Assembly: GCF_027942865.1 (NCBI RefSeq)
Contig: NC_134509.1
Location: 25,416,697 to 25,480,696 of the forward strand
Reading direction: 5' to 3'
DNA length: 64,000 bases
Origin: Odontesthes bonariensis
Lineage: Eukaryota > Chordata > Actinopteri > Atheriniformes > Atherinopsidae
Shown piece after piece: positions 51,301 to 62,772 of this stretch. Made by a program: the position numbers and the translations under genes. The notes beneath the pieces were generated by a model. The model saw only the letters and a list, made by a program, of their open reading frames with translations, did no database searches and was not told the DNA's origin. The first letter of the stretch is position 1. Each line of letters opens with the position of its first letter.

Positions 51301-54300
51301 TCCAGACAGAAGAAAGGCATAAGGGCCAGGTAATCATTTTGTGTTACTGTATTTGCTAATCCTTTCTGGTTCCTCCTCTAATATGAATTAAATACGAAAT
51401 GAAAAGAGAAGGGCAACTTGTCTTTCTTTACAGCCTCAGGCAGCAATCTGCAACCATTGTGTTACTGGAATAACTGCCCACAAGTACAGGTGGAGCTAAC
51501 CTGTGGGGTGTTCAAGCTATCTTTTAATTAACTTTGTGCAGTCCCAGCTTTTCCACGAGAGGGAAAACTACAGAGAAACTCATTCTGATGTTTGTTGTTA
51601 CCTTAGAGAGTGACCTCCAGTCCATATCTGCGCTCCCGATGTAAATGTGCTTCCGATCCACTATCCAGAATGAGGAATGTAGTCCTCCTCTGGTAAAAGC
51701 TGTCATATTAACAAAACGAACCTCCGCATCTAGACAGTGTGAGAAACAGAGGCAGACAGAGGAGTGGGAGCATGAAAAGTTTGAAAGAATGAGATGGAGA
51801 GAGAGTGTGGAAATCTGCCAGTTGGCCTTGTTCTGCCTGACGGAAATGTGGGAAACAAGGGCAGGCAGCGTGAATGGGCAAATGTACCTGACAGGAAACC
51901 AGTCAGGTACATTTGCACATTCAGGGATTTTTGACCTTGATGGTGAAGTTTGGTGGGTGTGTAGGTCAAATGTGAGCTGCTGCAGGGTGCTGCATGCTGT
52001 GAACGCATCTGTTTTCTTTTAGACCCATTTTAGGGGATGCTGAATCCAACATGGGCAGTGAAGTGCTACAGGCCTAAAACAGGCAGCTCAAACAACTTTA
52101 CAATAAAGCAGAAGTAGAAATTCCACCAGGCTGATAGTGTTTTAAAGTATTTCATATTTTTTGCCACTGACATAAGAAACGGCTTTTAGATAAATGAAAA
52201 TGTGATTGACACTCACTGTGTGCTGCCAAGGCTTTCAGCTCAGTAGAGTTTGTCAGACTGCTGGCAATTTTCAGTCTAACCCCTTGAGAATTCAGGCTGA
52301 GCAGTCTCTGGAACAAAAGCTCACCCTGAGGAAGAGAATATGTTCTGTCATACTGTAACAGAACATCTGAACAGTGTTTCTGGACATCTCTTAAAAGGGC
52401 AACACATATATCTCAGCAGGACTAACCTAATTAAAAGACGACATACAGATTTACTACAAAATAATTGCATTGCTCTGACAGAACACAAGGGAAATATAGT
52501 TGCTTTGTGTTCTGCAGAACTTTCTGCTATGGTTTGTACCTGCTGGGCTGCGTCTGGTATTGTGTCCAGATCCCAGGAGTTCAACTCCCAGACAGGTGAC
52601 ACCACCTCAACCGAGTGCTTTGCTTGGTCCAATAACCAATGGAACCCAACTGAGAGAGGAAGATGGGATCTGCCATCCAAGTGGAGCGAGAAGTCGTCTG
52701 GGATGTTCTCCACAAGCACGATGCTGAAAGTAATAAAGTCTTCAGATTCTGAAACTTTATATTTGAAATCTTTTGGTTGCACCAGAGGGACCTTTCTATT
52801 CTTGTCTATTGTCAACTTTCGATGGAGTATACTTTAAAAGATGTTGAGAAATATGGTACTATTCTCTTAACTGCTATACCATGGTGTACAAGGAACCTAT
52901 TAGGGTTAATCTAAATTAATTAACAAGATCCTTATAAGCTCTCCTGAACCGAGTATGAATTTGTTTAAATTGAAGACTAGATAGTGGTAAGTTGCAAGAA
53001 AACAGATTTGGATATAAATACTAAAAAATAATTTGAATACAATATGATATGTACAAATACAAATGATAGGATTTTCATGCCATGCCTGCAGAACATCTCA
53101 CCGACAGTCTCTGCTACAGTTTTCCTCCGTGATTCCATCCTCATCATCCCCCCAAATGTCCACCGAGGAGAAGATGAGTGCCACCAGCACAGCAAAGCAG
53201 CAGAGGAGAGCAAAGATGGCAATGCACTTCTGCTGCGTCTAGCAAGGGATAAACACGAACAAAAGTCACACCACATTGTTGTTTTTGGGCACATGTGCAA
53301 ATAAAAATGATCTGCCATTAAATGCTAATGTCTTCAGTCGATAACATCGATCAGAGGTTAGGATTCATGATCAATACGACAACCACTATGCGACAGTAGA
53401 AACCGTTGAATTGACAACCAGTTTGCTGCAGAGTTCAGTGCTTCGAAGTGAGCCCCCACCCCTCTTCAATATTCCTTCTTTATATCACAGAGCAAAGAAT
53501 AAGTGAAGTGGAACACATAAGCTGAAGGCAGACCAATACAACTGTGATGAATATATTGAAGAGCTCAGGTTTATGCTCCTCTGTATACTGCCTGCTCAGT
53601 TGCACAAGCAGGTCCCAGCTGAAATGGATTTTATGAGTTGAGTGTCAGGATGGGCACAGGCAACGGTGTTTTTATGATAAGCAATATTAAAGGTTATATT
53701 TGTGCGCATATACAGTATGTGTGATATAATATACAGTAGCTGCAATATGGGTGGAATGACAGTGTGATCAGAGGTTATAATGTTATAGCCCTAAACCAGC
53801 TTGAGGAGTGTTTATTTTCACAGTTTTAAAAGTGCAGTGAGGCACTTCTGTTTTGCTTACGACTGCAGATTCATGCCATCTCATTCCCTTCCCTGTTTGG
53901 CTTTGTCGGTTTGTGAGCCGTCAACATCACATTACACATTCTCTTTTGTGTGTTTGATCAATCAAGTCAATTATGTCTTCCAAGTGGGTTTGGTTGCGAA
54001 AGCAATGGATTTCCTTGGAAAAATGACTTTGAGCCACAAGTTTTATGATGATGGAATAAAACTAAAACATTATTCAGCAGTGTGTCATGAAGGTGGGGGC
54101 TTGAGGATGTTTGTGGTCCCTGTTTCTCACTACACTGTCTGTCTCAGGCAATGAGGCTGAACAACTGGTGCCAACCGGATGCACATTACACTCCACTGAG
54201 ACCACTGAGCTCTTCATTACATTTAGCAGAGTCAAGGACTCTGCTTGACTTGTGAATGTGTACATGGCTGTGAGGAAATAAAACTTCATGATACAGAGCA

Positions 54301-54424
54301 AGACTGATGAGGAGGGACAGGGCTGTCACTTAGCGAATAAGTCACTTCAAAAGCACAGGAGCCGTTTAGCCTGAGTCTGACATGAGTATCTTGGAAACAG
54401 TCAGTTGCTAAAAATCTATATATC

Positions 54425-54456
<32 letters not shown>

Positions 54457-57400
54457 ATTATATTGTATCGTTCTCAGGCTAAAATTGTAAATACTGAAAA
54501 CAGCCACATGAAGAATCAGCTCCCCCTTGACACGAGAATATTGATTAGTAGTTTTTTCCAGAATTCTTTAAAACTATATCAGAGACTGAAAACTCAAAAC
54601 TAAATCTATAGCAACTTTAAAAACAAATAGGGTTATTCAAATAAATTTAAACTTGAACTAATTCCAACATCTTAAATACAGGTTTTCTTGTTTTTTTCCC
54701 TCTATTTTTCATCGTAGTGAATACAACGTATACAGGCTCTGTATTGTTCTGGGGTTTTTTGGACAGAAGAAGAAATTTAGAGATGTCAGCTCTTGGAACC
54801 ATGCTATAGATCAAAGGTTTGACTGATTAGTCAACTTAGAAAAAAGAGGATTTTTTGGTATGACCAAGATCACAGCCTGCAACAAAACTGAAACGTCAAA
54901 TATATTACAGTGCAACTCTGAGCTGATGTTGCCAGAAGACAGTGATGCTCTTCTACCTGAAAGCCTCACCAAGCATGCCTTTTATCCACACCTTCACAGG
55001 TGCAGCCATTCAAGACAATTAAAACAGTGAATTCATGCACCACCCACAGGCTCTGTGTTGCCACTCCAGGACCAGTGGGAATGCAGAGGGGTGGTAAAGA
55101 ATACTTAGAGCTGTAAAATGAAAGCCTTTACTTGCTATACTTTTGGTATATAATTTCTGATGTTTTTAGTTTTAAGACAGTTGTAAATGTAATGAATTTA
55201 AAGCTTTGTCTATCAAAAACATGCATTCGAATTAACATACAAAGTGAGAATAATATCTAATGAACAGTCTAGAAGGTTGTTAACATCACCTTCACAGGCT
55301 CCTGTGTGGTTGGTCCTGCCATGAGAGCAGCACTCCTTCAAACTTCTCTGACAGATGTGAAACAGCAGCTCAGTCACTCATGTCTGTCTCCCTATGTCTT
55401 TGTTTCTGTTACCCGGCCCTCAGCCTATTCACTCTTTGTTGCAGTCTTCATCTTGCTGCTTCCTCAGCATCCTGGAGGGTCTGTATGTGTGCCTCAGCTC
55501 CTGGTCTTTAATGTGCCCTGACATGGTTCTTCCAGCCTGTGTTTGTGTGCTGCTGCTGCTCACTTTGCTTCTCAGTGGAGGTGGAGAGAAAGATGGAGAA
55601 AGACCAACCCCTCTCATTCAGATGGCCAATACAGAGCTGTGGCTCCGAGCTTCCCTCTTCCCTGCTTCCTCCCTCCTCTTCCTTTTCCTTCTATATCTCC
55701 CTCTTTTATCTGTCTTTTGAACAAAACTCCTCTGACAGAGAGCAATTGGTTTTGGCTCAGAGTGGAGGGATGCTAAAACATACAATTAATGTTTGTGACA
55801 ATCGCTGCAAAACTCCCAAATCTTTTAGGACTATGGATATGTCGATTTTCTGTATGAAAACAGACACAAATACACAGACCATGTATGCTGCAGTTCTTTT
55901 CAGAGGCAGGCAAAAATAATTTAAAGTGTGCAAAAAGCTTCCATCAATAGCCTTTACTGATGGCATTTGTAAAAGTCAGCTATGTCGTAAAATCCACTAT
56001 GTTTAAATCACTGTGTTTTTCAGTATCCCAATCCATTTGTTCATGGTTCCCTGCATACATTTTAAAGTGCTGCCCTTTCTTATTGCACAGAAGCAAATTA
56101 AATGGAAGGAAATGAAATATGCAAACATTTCATTCTTTTATTTGTCTCAACTCGTTCCTCACAGATGAATTTAGCATTGCCCGATGGCAAAAAAACAACA
56201 TATGCTGCTTATTGCAGGCAAGCTGCCGCTCTGTTTATCAGTCCAGCAATGTATACCAAGTATAAGAGGGAACATCTTCAGAAAGCTATTACCATGGTTG
56301 CAACTTTGCCCCATAACTCCCATATCAGTTGTCCATATCATTGTGAAATCTATAGAAATGTTTTAATTAATATTAGCAAAAGTCTTAATTCTTATGGCTT
56401 GATTAATAAAGTTCTTACTTTACAGGCTTAATCACTAACTGTAAATAAAACTGTCACCCAGTATAGTGTTAATGTCGATTAAATCTTAATTACTACTGGA
56501 ATGTAAAAAGTTAAGCAATTAAGTTAATGAACAGTGTAAAGGCAACCAGATGAACTGATAAATGAAAGTATATGGGCTACATTGTCGTAATTGGCATATT
56601 TGGCTCACCTGTGAAAGTGCAGATAAAAGTTAGGTCTGCCGAAGTTTGGGGGGGGGGGGGGGGGTCGTCACTATTCTATTGCAGCTAAAGCTCATTGTGT
56701 ATACTTTTGAATCACATGCTCTACAGTAGATTTCATCTATAGTTACTTTTTTAGTCAGATAAAATCTTCACTTTCAAAAATTCAATGTTCCATCTTCCCT
56801 TAATAACGCATCCCACGAGCCAAAAAGTATGAAGAGTACCGAGAGTGTTATTAATTGAGTTTTAATTATAAAGACCTATGGGGCACTTTCTGAGGTTCTA
56901 GATAAGGACAAAGTCATGGCAGGGAAACCTGCTGTGTCTGTGGAGGACAGGTGCCCTCTGCACCTCACACCGTCTGTGAAAGAATGAAGGTTAGACAGGG
57001 GCCACAGAAGTTTGAGCCACTTCCCAGGAGGAGTGAAGGTTCCCAATGCTGAACATATGGGGCCAAACAAACACACTTTCAAGCACAGAGAGAAACACAA
57101 AGACAAAATTAACATCATGAACAGACTCACAGTTTACAGCAAGAATCATGGTGCAGCTTTTAGAGCAGGTACATAAATGTGATCTGCAGCCGACAGTGAG
57201 GGGCGGTCATGCTGGGACAGTGTTGGCATAAAAAATTTACCAACTGCAAAGCCACTGCTGTGATGCAACTTAAAAAAATATTGTATGAAATGCACAGGTC
57301 ATTTTTAGTTTCTGGTTTGTAGAACAAACGAAGTTCACGTCACTCCCTCCCGAATCCCTGTAACAGATGTTATTATCTGATGACGTCCAATACAAAAGGT

Positions 57401-60024
57401 AAATTATCAGCCCCCATCTTCAACAGTTGCAGTGGAAGGAACATCGCAACTTTACATTTTTATATTTCATATTATACTTTATATTTTTAAATGTGGAAAT
57501 CAAAATACAATTCACCTACACTGATAGAGTAAGTGTATTTGTGTATGACAAAACATGATGGATAAAGAGGCTTAGGTGCATATTCAAGCTACTGTTATAT
57601 TGAATTATTTACCATAGGAATGTGAATAAAATCCTATGGGCTCTCGTCACGTCTATTACTCAGCTTGACATATTGTCACTGTTCAGTTTTATGAATTGCA
57701 GGCCGCTCTTCCCTCTCAAACACACGTCTGTGAGGTTCACTGTAGGTGTTCACCTTCAGACCAAAAGCAGGTTTCTACACGTGCACAGGCCATGGTGTGC
57801 TTAGGACGTCATAGGCAGGGTGATATGTGCTGAGTGAAAGTTGACTGGGCGCTGTGCCATGGTTAGACAACTGGGCGACAGGCCAGTGAGACTGTGAATG
57901 GCACGTAGACAGGGATGTTAAGTCCTCTTGTACATCAGTAAATTAAAACTTCTTTATTCTAACAGGATATTGCAAAAAAAAAAGAAGGAGATAAAAAGTG
58001 TGATGGAGACTGACTGTGAATACCTGCAAATACTGCACAGTTTTCTCAAACTGATGGAAGTTATGATTGCTTTAATCAATTGGATTGCATGGTTGTGGCC
58101 TCCCTGTAGGAAAGATTTAAGATTATTTTTTTCAATTCAAGTTATCCAATCCTCAAATTGGCCATTGGACCATTAACATGATGAGCACAGACCTTCCACT
58201 GAAATATAACTACATATCCCCAGCTAATGCTCTGTGGCAGACATACTGGGAAAGTGTTGACACAAACAGTCCACCAAGTGAAGTCACTGCAATGTTGCAA
58301 CTTTGAACACTAATAAAGTCAGTCAGTTTTCTGAGGGTTAGAGATCAAGAAGCATCCCTTGATTTGTTCACTTTTCAAGCAATGCTGTCAGCAAGTTATA
58401 TCAGAGGTCACAGTCTTCCCTGCTCCCCGTGACTCCTTGTCCTGGACTTTATTATCTAACAATGTCCGGCACAGGACACTGACACAAGGGACTAATTAAA
58501 AGCTGTTAAATGTAAGATGCACACTATTCAGCACATTCAGAGTTTACCCACAAATGAACAAACCATAACACAATGGGCCCGTACATGTTAAAATATGACA
58601 GTGTATGAACCTTTTAGTGTAATTTCATCTTAATTTTTTTGCATTTTTAACACAAAAAGGTAATGCTGGCCTTGTGGTGTCCCAGTAGATAAAAATCTTA
58701 TTTCAATTCGTTATAATCGGAAATAGCTGTTTTCCTTTTTTAAAATAATGTTTATGCTTAAGAATTATCAGCCTAATGCATTTTTGTTTCTATTACCTAA
58801 TGCATCATCATTCATCCCACATACAAATCAAGTTCGAAGCTCATTTGTGGCTGCAATAGTTTTTTGATTAATTGACCCATCAATTAGCTGTACCCACTTT
58901 AGAGGTTCATGGGGGGCTGGAGTCTGTTCAAGCTGAGGGTATAGACTCTGGACATGTCAGAAGTCCAGCACAAAGCTAAAACTGAGGGAAAATGGCCAGT
59001 TTAGAATCACCAGTTTCAAGTCATGCAGTCAAGAGAGCCAGGAAACTTAAGGTACATGTAAACTACACAGAGAAACCCGAACCAGTCACAGTAGTTTAAA
59101 AATCTTGCTGTGTCAACGGTGCTGACAACTGCATTGTATCACAATTACTAAGTATTCAGATAGCTGGATGGGTTACTGATGTAATGGCAGTTTGCTGAGT
59201 GCCAAAATACACAAATAAACTGTAAAGAGACACCTGTTCTAGAACTGCAGCTTATGCTAACTCTTATATCAGAAAATAAGTAAAATGCCAGTCACAGCTT
59301 CCAACAGTCTGAGGTAACAGTGTTTGCTGTTGCCAAAAAAAAAATCAAGCTTAATATAATTTGACACAAAGGAAGGTGGTGAGTCCATAAATGTGCAAAT
59401 GCTTCAGCAAAATGAATTTTCAGGCCAAAAAAGATGACTGATTAACACTGTTACGGTTTGAGTCCCCTGGAATTTCTTGTTGTCAGTATTGTAGAATGTT
59501 TGGTGAGTTTCTCTTTGGTGTTTGTGCTTATTATTTGAGTATGTGACAACAATTAGTGATCACTTTTCGTACAAGGCAAAAACTGTGTGTAGCCAGTAAT
59601 TCTCCAGTTTTTAGGCTGATGTACCACAGGCACACAGATTGAATGGATTTCCCTCTGATGAAACTAATGCTCCAATCTGCCCTCACAGAAAGCCACTTTG
59701 CAAACTGGACCGTGGCTGAGGCTTGATTTCTTCAGGCTAATTTTTGGCTCCCAATAAAAATTTGTACTCACAGTTCCTGCATTTATTTGACAAATGTTAA
59801 ATTTAAGTTCCCAACTTCATCCTTTCACTATCCAATACACACAAAGTTTTCATGATGTCAAAAAAAAAGGTTAATATTTAGCTCACCCGTTCCAGCTTTT
59901 CCTTATTTCGTAGGAAGATGGACGCAGAGTAGCCCTGCTGCTGGACAGCACTGTAGCTGCTGGCTTTCATGTGGGACACAAAGGCCAGAGGAGCTGGTGG
60001 AGCTTCCAGATGAACCAGTTCCAT
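45355..60024 (-). CDS. pld5: PLD5, inactive phospholipase D5-like type II membrane protein
   Basis: Ten exons on the minus strand: 59887-60024, 53102-53232, 52540-52723, 52217-52325, 51602-51729, 49187-49384, 48128-48279, 47729-47891, 47531-47621 and 45355-45608. They join in frame to 515 residues (human PLD5 about 536). PLD5 belongs with PLD3/PLD4, endolysosomal type II proteins, but is considered catalytically inactive. Exon 1 gives a cytoplasmic tail (SAVQQQGYSASIFLRNKEKL). Exon 2 is the membrane anchor (about residues 49-71, IAIFALLCCFAVLVALIF). The two PLD motifs are HSSFWIVD (His205, Ser207 where Lys is expected, Asp212) and HNKYMVTD (His419, Lys421, Asp426, intact). PLD5-specific blocks are VDRKHIYIGSADMDWRSL, KELGVVVYNCSCLALDLHR, VLRGVRVRLLISFW and FERDWRSRYAKSLQ. 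The tail is Lys/Asn-rich. Start chosen at 60024; an upstream exon could lengthen the N-terminus. Confidence 0.92.
49500..49575. repeat. CA/TATG microsatellite
   Basis: ACACAC runs followed by TATACATGTATATACATACA-type alternation, just beside exon 49187-49384 of pld5 and at the left border of the hAT fragment. Confidence 0.75.
49579..50692 (+). mobile_element. Internally deleted ZBED-type hAT transposon in pld5 intron 5
   Basis: A plus-strand frame from ATG 49777 encodes a BED zinc finger (WLRLTKKDDNRASCKTCKVD, then QKHLRTQH). It ends at a plausible donor (GCAGGTAAGT, about 50034-50043). A second coding piece starts after an acceptor at about 50152 (DDHHERQSLTGSESEAGSTT) and runs to VVKGLHPFSTVDAPEN, a ZBED/hAT-like segment, followed by GTAGGTG at about 50364. 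The catalytic core and dimerisation domain are missing. The ends look like imperfect inverted repeats (TGGGAATCGA left; reverse complement of right TGGGAATTGA), and flanks CATATATG/TATATATG resemble an 8-base duplication with one mismatch. Inserted opposite to pld5. Confidence 0.75.
51872..51922. repeat. Near-perfect hairpin in pld5 intron 4
   Basis: Arms of 21 bases (51872-51892 and 51902-51922) pair with a single mismatch around a 9-base loop (AGGAAACCA). It lies about 140 bases from exon 51602-51729. It could be a fold-back duplication, a small MITE remnant or a short structured RNA; no evidence decides. Confidence 0.6.
54430..54457. repeat. (TA)n microsatellite
   Basis: About 14 uninterrupted TA dinucleotides in pld5 intron 1. 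Confidence 0.9.
56648..56664. repeat. Poly-G homopolymer
   Basis: Seventeen consecutive G. Such runs are rare, and the length may be affected by sequencing error. Confidence 0.85.
57205..57400 (+). repeat. Diverged direct repeat, copy 1
   Basis: CATGCTGGGACAGTGTTGGC, AGCCACTGCTGTGATGCAAC and TTATTATCTGATGACGTCCA recur in the same order, diverged, about 1 kb downstream at 58235-58480. Both copies are in pld5 intron 1. Confidence 0.4.
58235..58480 (+). repeat. Diverged direct repeat, copy 2
   Basis: CATACTGGGAAAGTGTTGAC, AGTCACTGCAATGTTGCAAC and TTATTATCTAACAATGTCCG correspond in order to copy 1 at 57205-57400. Either a local duplication or two members of one dispersed family. Confidence 0.4.
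58900..59090 (+). repeat. Decayed copy of an abundant teleost interspersed repeat
   Basis: GGGGGGCTGGAGTCTGTTCA, AGTTTAGAATCACCAGTTTC and CTACACAGAGAAACCCGAAC follow the order of a well-known teleost repeat (recalled consensus: GGGGGCTGGAGCCTATCCC, then AATTTAGAGTCACCAATT, then CACACAGAAAGGCCC). Strongly diverged. Confidence 0.5.
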
Positions 60025-62349
60025 TGATGAACTGTGGATTGAAGCTTTCTGCTGAGATGAAGACACACTCTGATATACACACAGACGAGTGAGGCACACA
60101 CACACAGATGCTGTCACTCCTGTCTTTCCTCTTTCTTTTTAACCTGTCGTTCAGAAGCTGATTCAGCTAATGTTGGTCTCTCTGCCATCTGAGCTACAGT
60201 GTGTGCACCCTGGCTGTTTGTTACCAGAGCACCAAAGTAGTGGCTCTCTCCAATATTCATTGGGGAGGGTGGGTGTGTGTGTAGCTGATGTTGTTCAGTC
60301 TGACAGGCAGGAGAGGGGAGGGGGCAGGCAGTGGACTTCTGTCGGCTTCTGGACAGGGTGGAGGTGCAACAGGAGCTGTTGCATCGCTGTCAAGCAGCAG
60401 AGACTAGAGGAGAGTAATCTGATTGGTAAAAGTGGGAGAAAACTATCTGACATGAAGACACGCACATTCACACAAAGAGACACACACCAAATTTGATTTC
60501 TCCCTATTAACACCTCACATACAGAATATTGACACTGGCAGAGGCAGATCACCCTGATGTATCATGGCAACCCATTAAAAAACATTTTCTGCAAGTCATG
60601 AAAGCACCATATTACCTGCTATGAAAAGTTCCCAAACACATGCAAAAGAAATTGCTGAGAAATGTTATTGTCTATTCAATTGGTTGGGAATATAAAAGGT
60701 GCTAGTGTAAGAGGAATAGACTTTGCACTGATTCTAAAACACATTATCCTGTCGAGTTTCTTACATTAAAGTCTTTCTGGCTTTAAGTGTTATTCTAAGA
60801 CAGCTGATATTATCTTTAATAACATTTGGGGAAATACAAGACATTTTTTTTGCAATAAGTTGTTAATAAGGTTGATACTGTTAAGATGGTTAACACCCTC
60901 ATCCACTTAAAAACATAATTTAACCGGCCCAGATTCTATGTGTTACAAGACATATCATAAGCAAAATCTGGCATGATTGCGATTGGGATTTCTGCTTTTA
61001 GAAAAGCAAGGTCAGGCAGCCCGCGCCTTTTTGGTAAAAAACAACTTGCAGGGTGGGACTGTACAGCTACTCTGCGTGCACAGTGAAGCATTGAAGAGAT
61101 AGAGCAAAATAGGACATTGCTAGTGTGGGCTAAAGGCTAGCAATGTCAAGCAACCGGCCGCTAGCTGCTTTAGTTGGGCCAAAAAGTGGGCATGGGCAGA
61201 TGAGCATATTCAGAGATGAAATTCAGAGACTGAGCAAGAGATGTAGAGTCCTACTTAAACTATTATAGGGCCAGGAGAGGGACATTTATAATGACAATCT
61301 TCCATTTGCACACTTTTGGGGAACACAGATGAATTTTTGTGGAATAGTAACTTCTGGAATTGGACCTTGAAGTTACAAGCACACACTTAGTTTAGCTTAG
61401 CTGAGCATAATGGCTTCAGCATAGGGGGAAACAACTGGCTTTGCTTTTGACCAGATTTGATGAATTCTACCAATACTCTTTGTGGTTTGCCAAGCAAAGC
61501 CATGGTGTTACAAGTTTTGGAGGTTTCTGAATAACTGATAAAAAAACTGCAACCTGTTCCTTTTCCCTTTTGATTCTTGTTCAGACTAATATACCAAACT
61601 ACAGTTCTTGTCCATAATTATCCACCCAAGAGACAGTTATTTGCAATATTGATTAATATTTTTGTTGTAGTATCTTTGGCAACACTGTCAACATTTAAGC
61701 TTCTACCACTCTTTCACTGCAATATATTTAGACTTTTAAGTCCTTTTTCATTCACTTTCTTCAAAGCTTAGGAGCTTTTCATTTGAAGTATTTTCCTTTT
61801 AAACCATCCTTAAAAAGACTTAATACCTTTGCTTCAAACTTGACACATGGTCACACATTTCACTTTCGATAACCTTTTTGCTTTGATAGTCCACATTCAA
61901 TGCCAGAGGCAAAGCAGCCCCACAAATAACATTTGAATTACTTCCTTATTAAATCATTCTTGCTCTTGTAGCATTGTTTTTGCATTGTTTCCCACAGAGC
62001 TTTGGTTTCTTCTGTCCAGAATCATAGAATAGCTGCAGCTGGCATAGACTTTTCTTGCCTTTCTTGGAATTTACAGAGGGAGTCTGTCTCATTTCAGTAT
62101 GTAGTGTATAGCACAGACACCACTGCAGATTGCTACAGATCACCATGAAGTTCTTTGGATGTTATCCAAAACAACCTCTAAAGATTTATCTCGCTGAGTT
62201 TCTTCTTAAGCACCCGCTCCTTGAAACATCTTCACAGTTTAATGGCCAATCAAATTATTATTATATTATCTTATTATATCAAGACTACAAACATCATTGG
62301 TGATTGTCCTATATGGCCTTTGGTGTTGTTATGTTTTTTTTGCGACGCT
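60025..62349. other. Region upstream of pld5, no gene seen
   Basis: Adjacent to pld5 exon 1 there are (CA)-rich patches and a G-rich stretch (60305-60380, GGAGAGGGGAGGGGGCAGGC) that may be promoter sequence. About 61000-61200 is GC-richer and repeat-like (GCCCGCGCC, GCAACCGGCCGCTAGCTGC). No coding frame with family resemblance. Confidence 0.4.
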
Positions 62350-62772
62350 TTAAAGCAATACAATGTAACTTCTCAAAAAGCCCACTATGGAGCTCCCCCT
62401 ACAGGCTTGGAGGTAATGTACGGTTACACTGTCGTAAATACAACACGCTTTCACGTTTCACGTTTGTTGACGAACCGGCGAGGAGTCAGAAAGTGCAAGC
62501 TATGTCGACCGAGAAGGTAAGAGTAATCAAATGTACCTGGGAGCGTGAGAGGGGTCTATTTGTTTTTGCGGTAGGTGTGCCAGAAAGCAAGTCAAAGTAC
62601 TTCCGCTCAGCTCCCGGGCCGGTCCAGCAAAGTTACATAGCGCAGTTTTTCCAACTCAGACCCCCGAAGGGCATAGGAGACAGGCCAATCGTAATATTAA
62701 AACTCATTCTAGCCGCACAATTTTTTTCAAGCTGTTATTTTAAGGTAGAAATGTTACATAGTATTGCTTTAA
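62350..62772. mobile_element. TTAA-flanked MITE
   Basis: A 415-base element is bounded by TTAA at 62350-62353 and 62769-62772. Terminal inverted repeats AGCAATACAATGTAAC and (reverse complement of the right end) AGCAATACTATGTAAC match at 15 of 16. The interior is GC-richer than the surroundings and has open frames with no domain. TTAA duplication is typical of piggyBac-type transposition; that assignment is inference. Confidence 0.7.

Larger units (their letters stand above)
53233..59886 (-). other. pld5 intron 1 (6.6 kb), no gene seen
   Basis: Mostly unique AT-rich sequence. It holds a (TA)n tract (54430-54457), a poly-G run (56648-56664), a diverged duplicate pair (57205-57400 and 58235-58480), a GC-richer block at about 56880-57110, and a decayed repeat at 58900-59090. 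Open frames here show no domain resemblance. Confidence 0.6.

Noticed and set aside
53044-53304. Plus-strand open frame of 86 codons
   Set aside because: Antisense shadow of pld5 exon 53102-53232, which matches the PLD5 membrane anchor in the other strand.
53801-54154. 117-codon plus-strand frame in pld5 intron 1
   Set aside because: No domain, low-complexity Phe/Cys/Ser content, and no flanking splice or promoter signals.
55394-55919. Overlapping Leu/Ser-rich open frames
   Set aside because: Arise from CT-rich simple sequence (CTTCCTCCCTCCTCTTCC); not coding.
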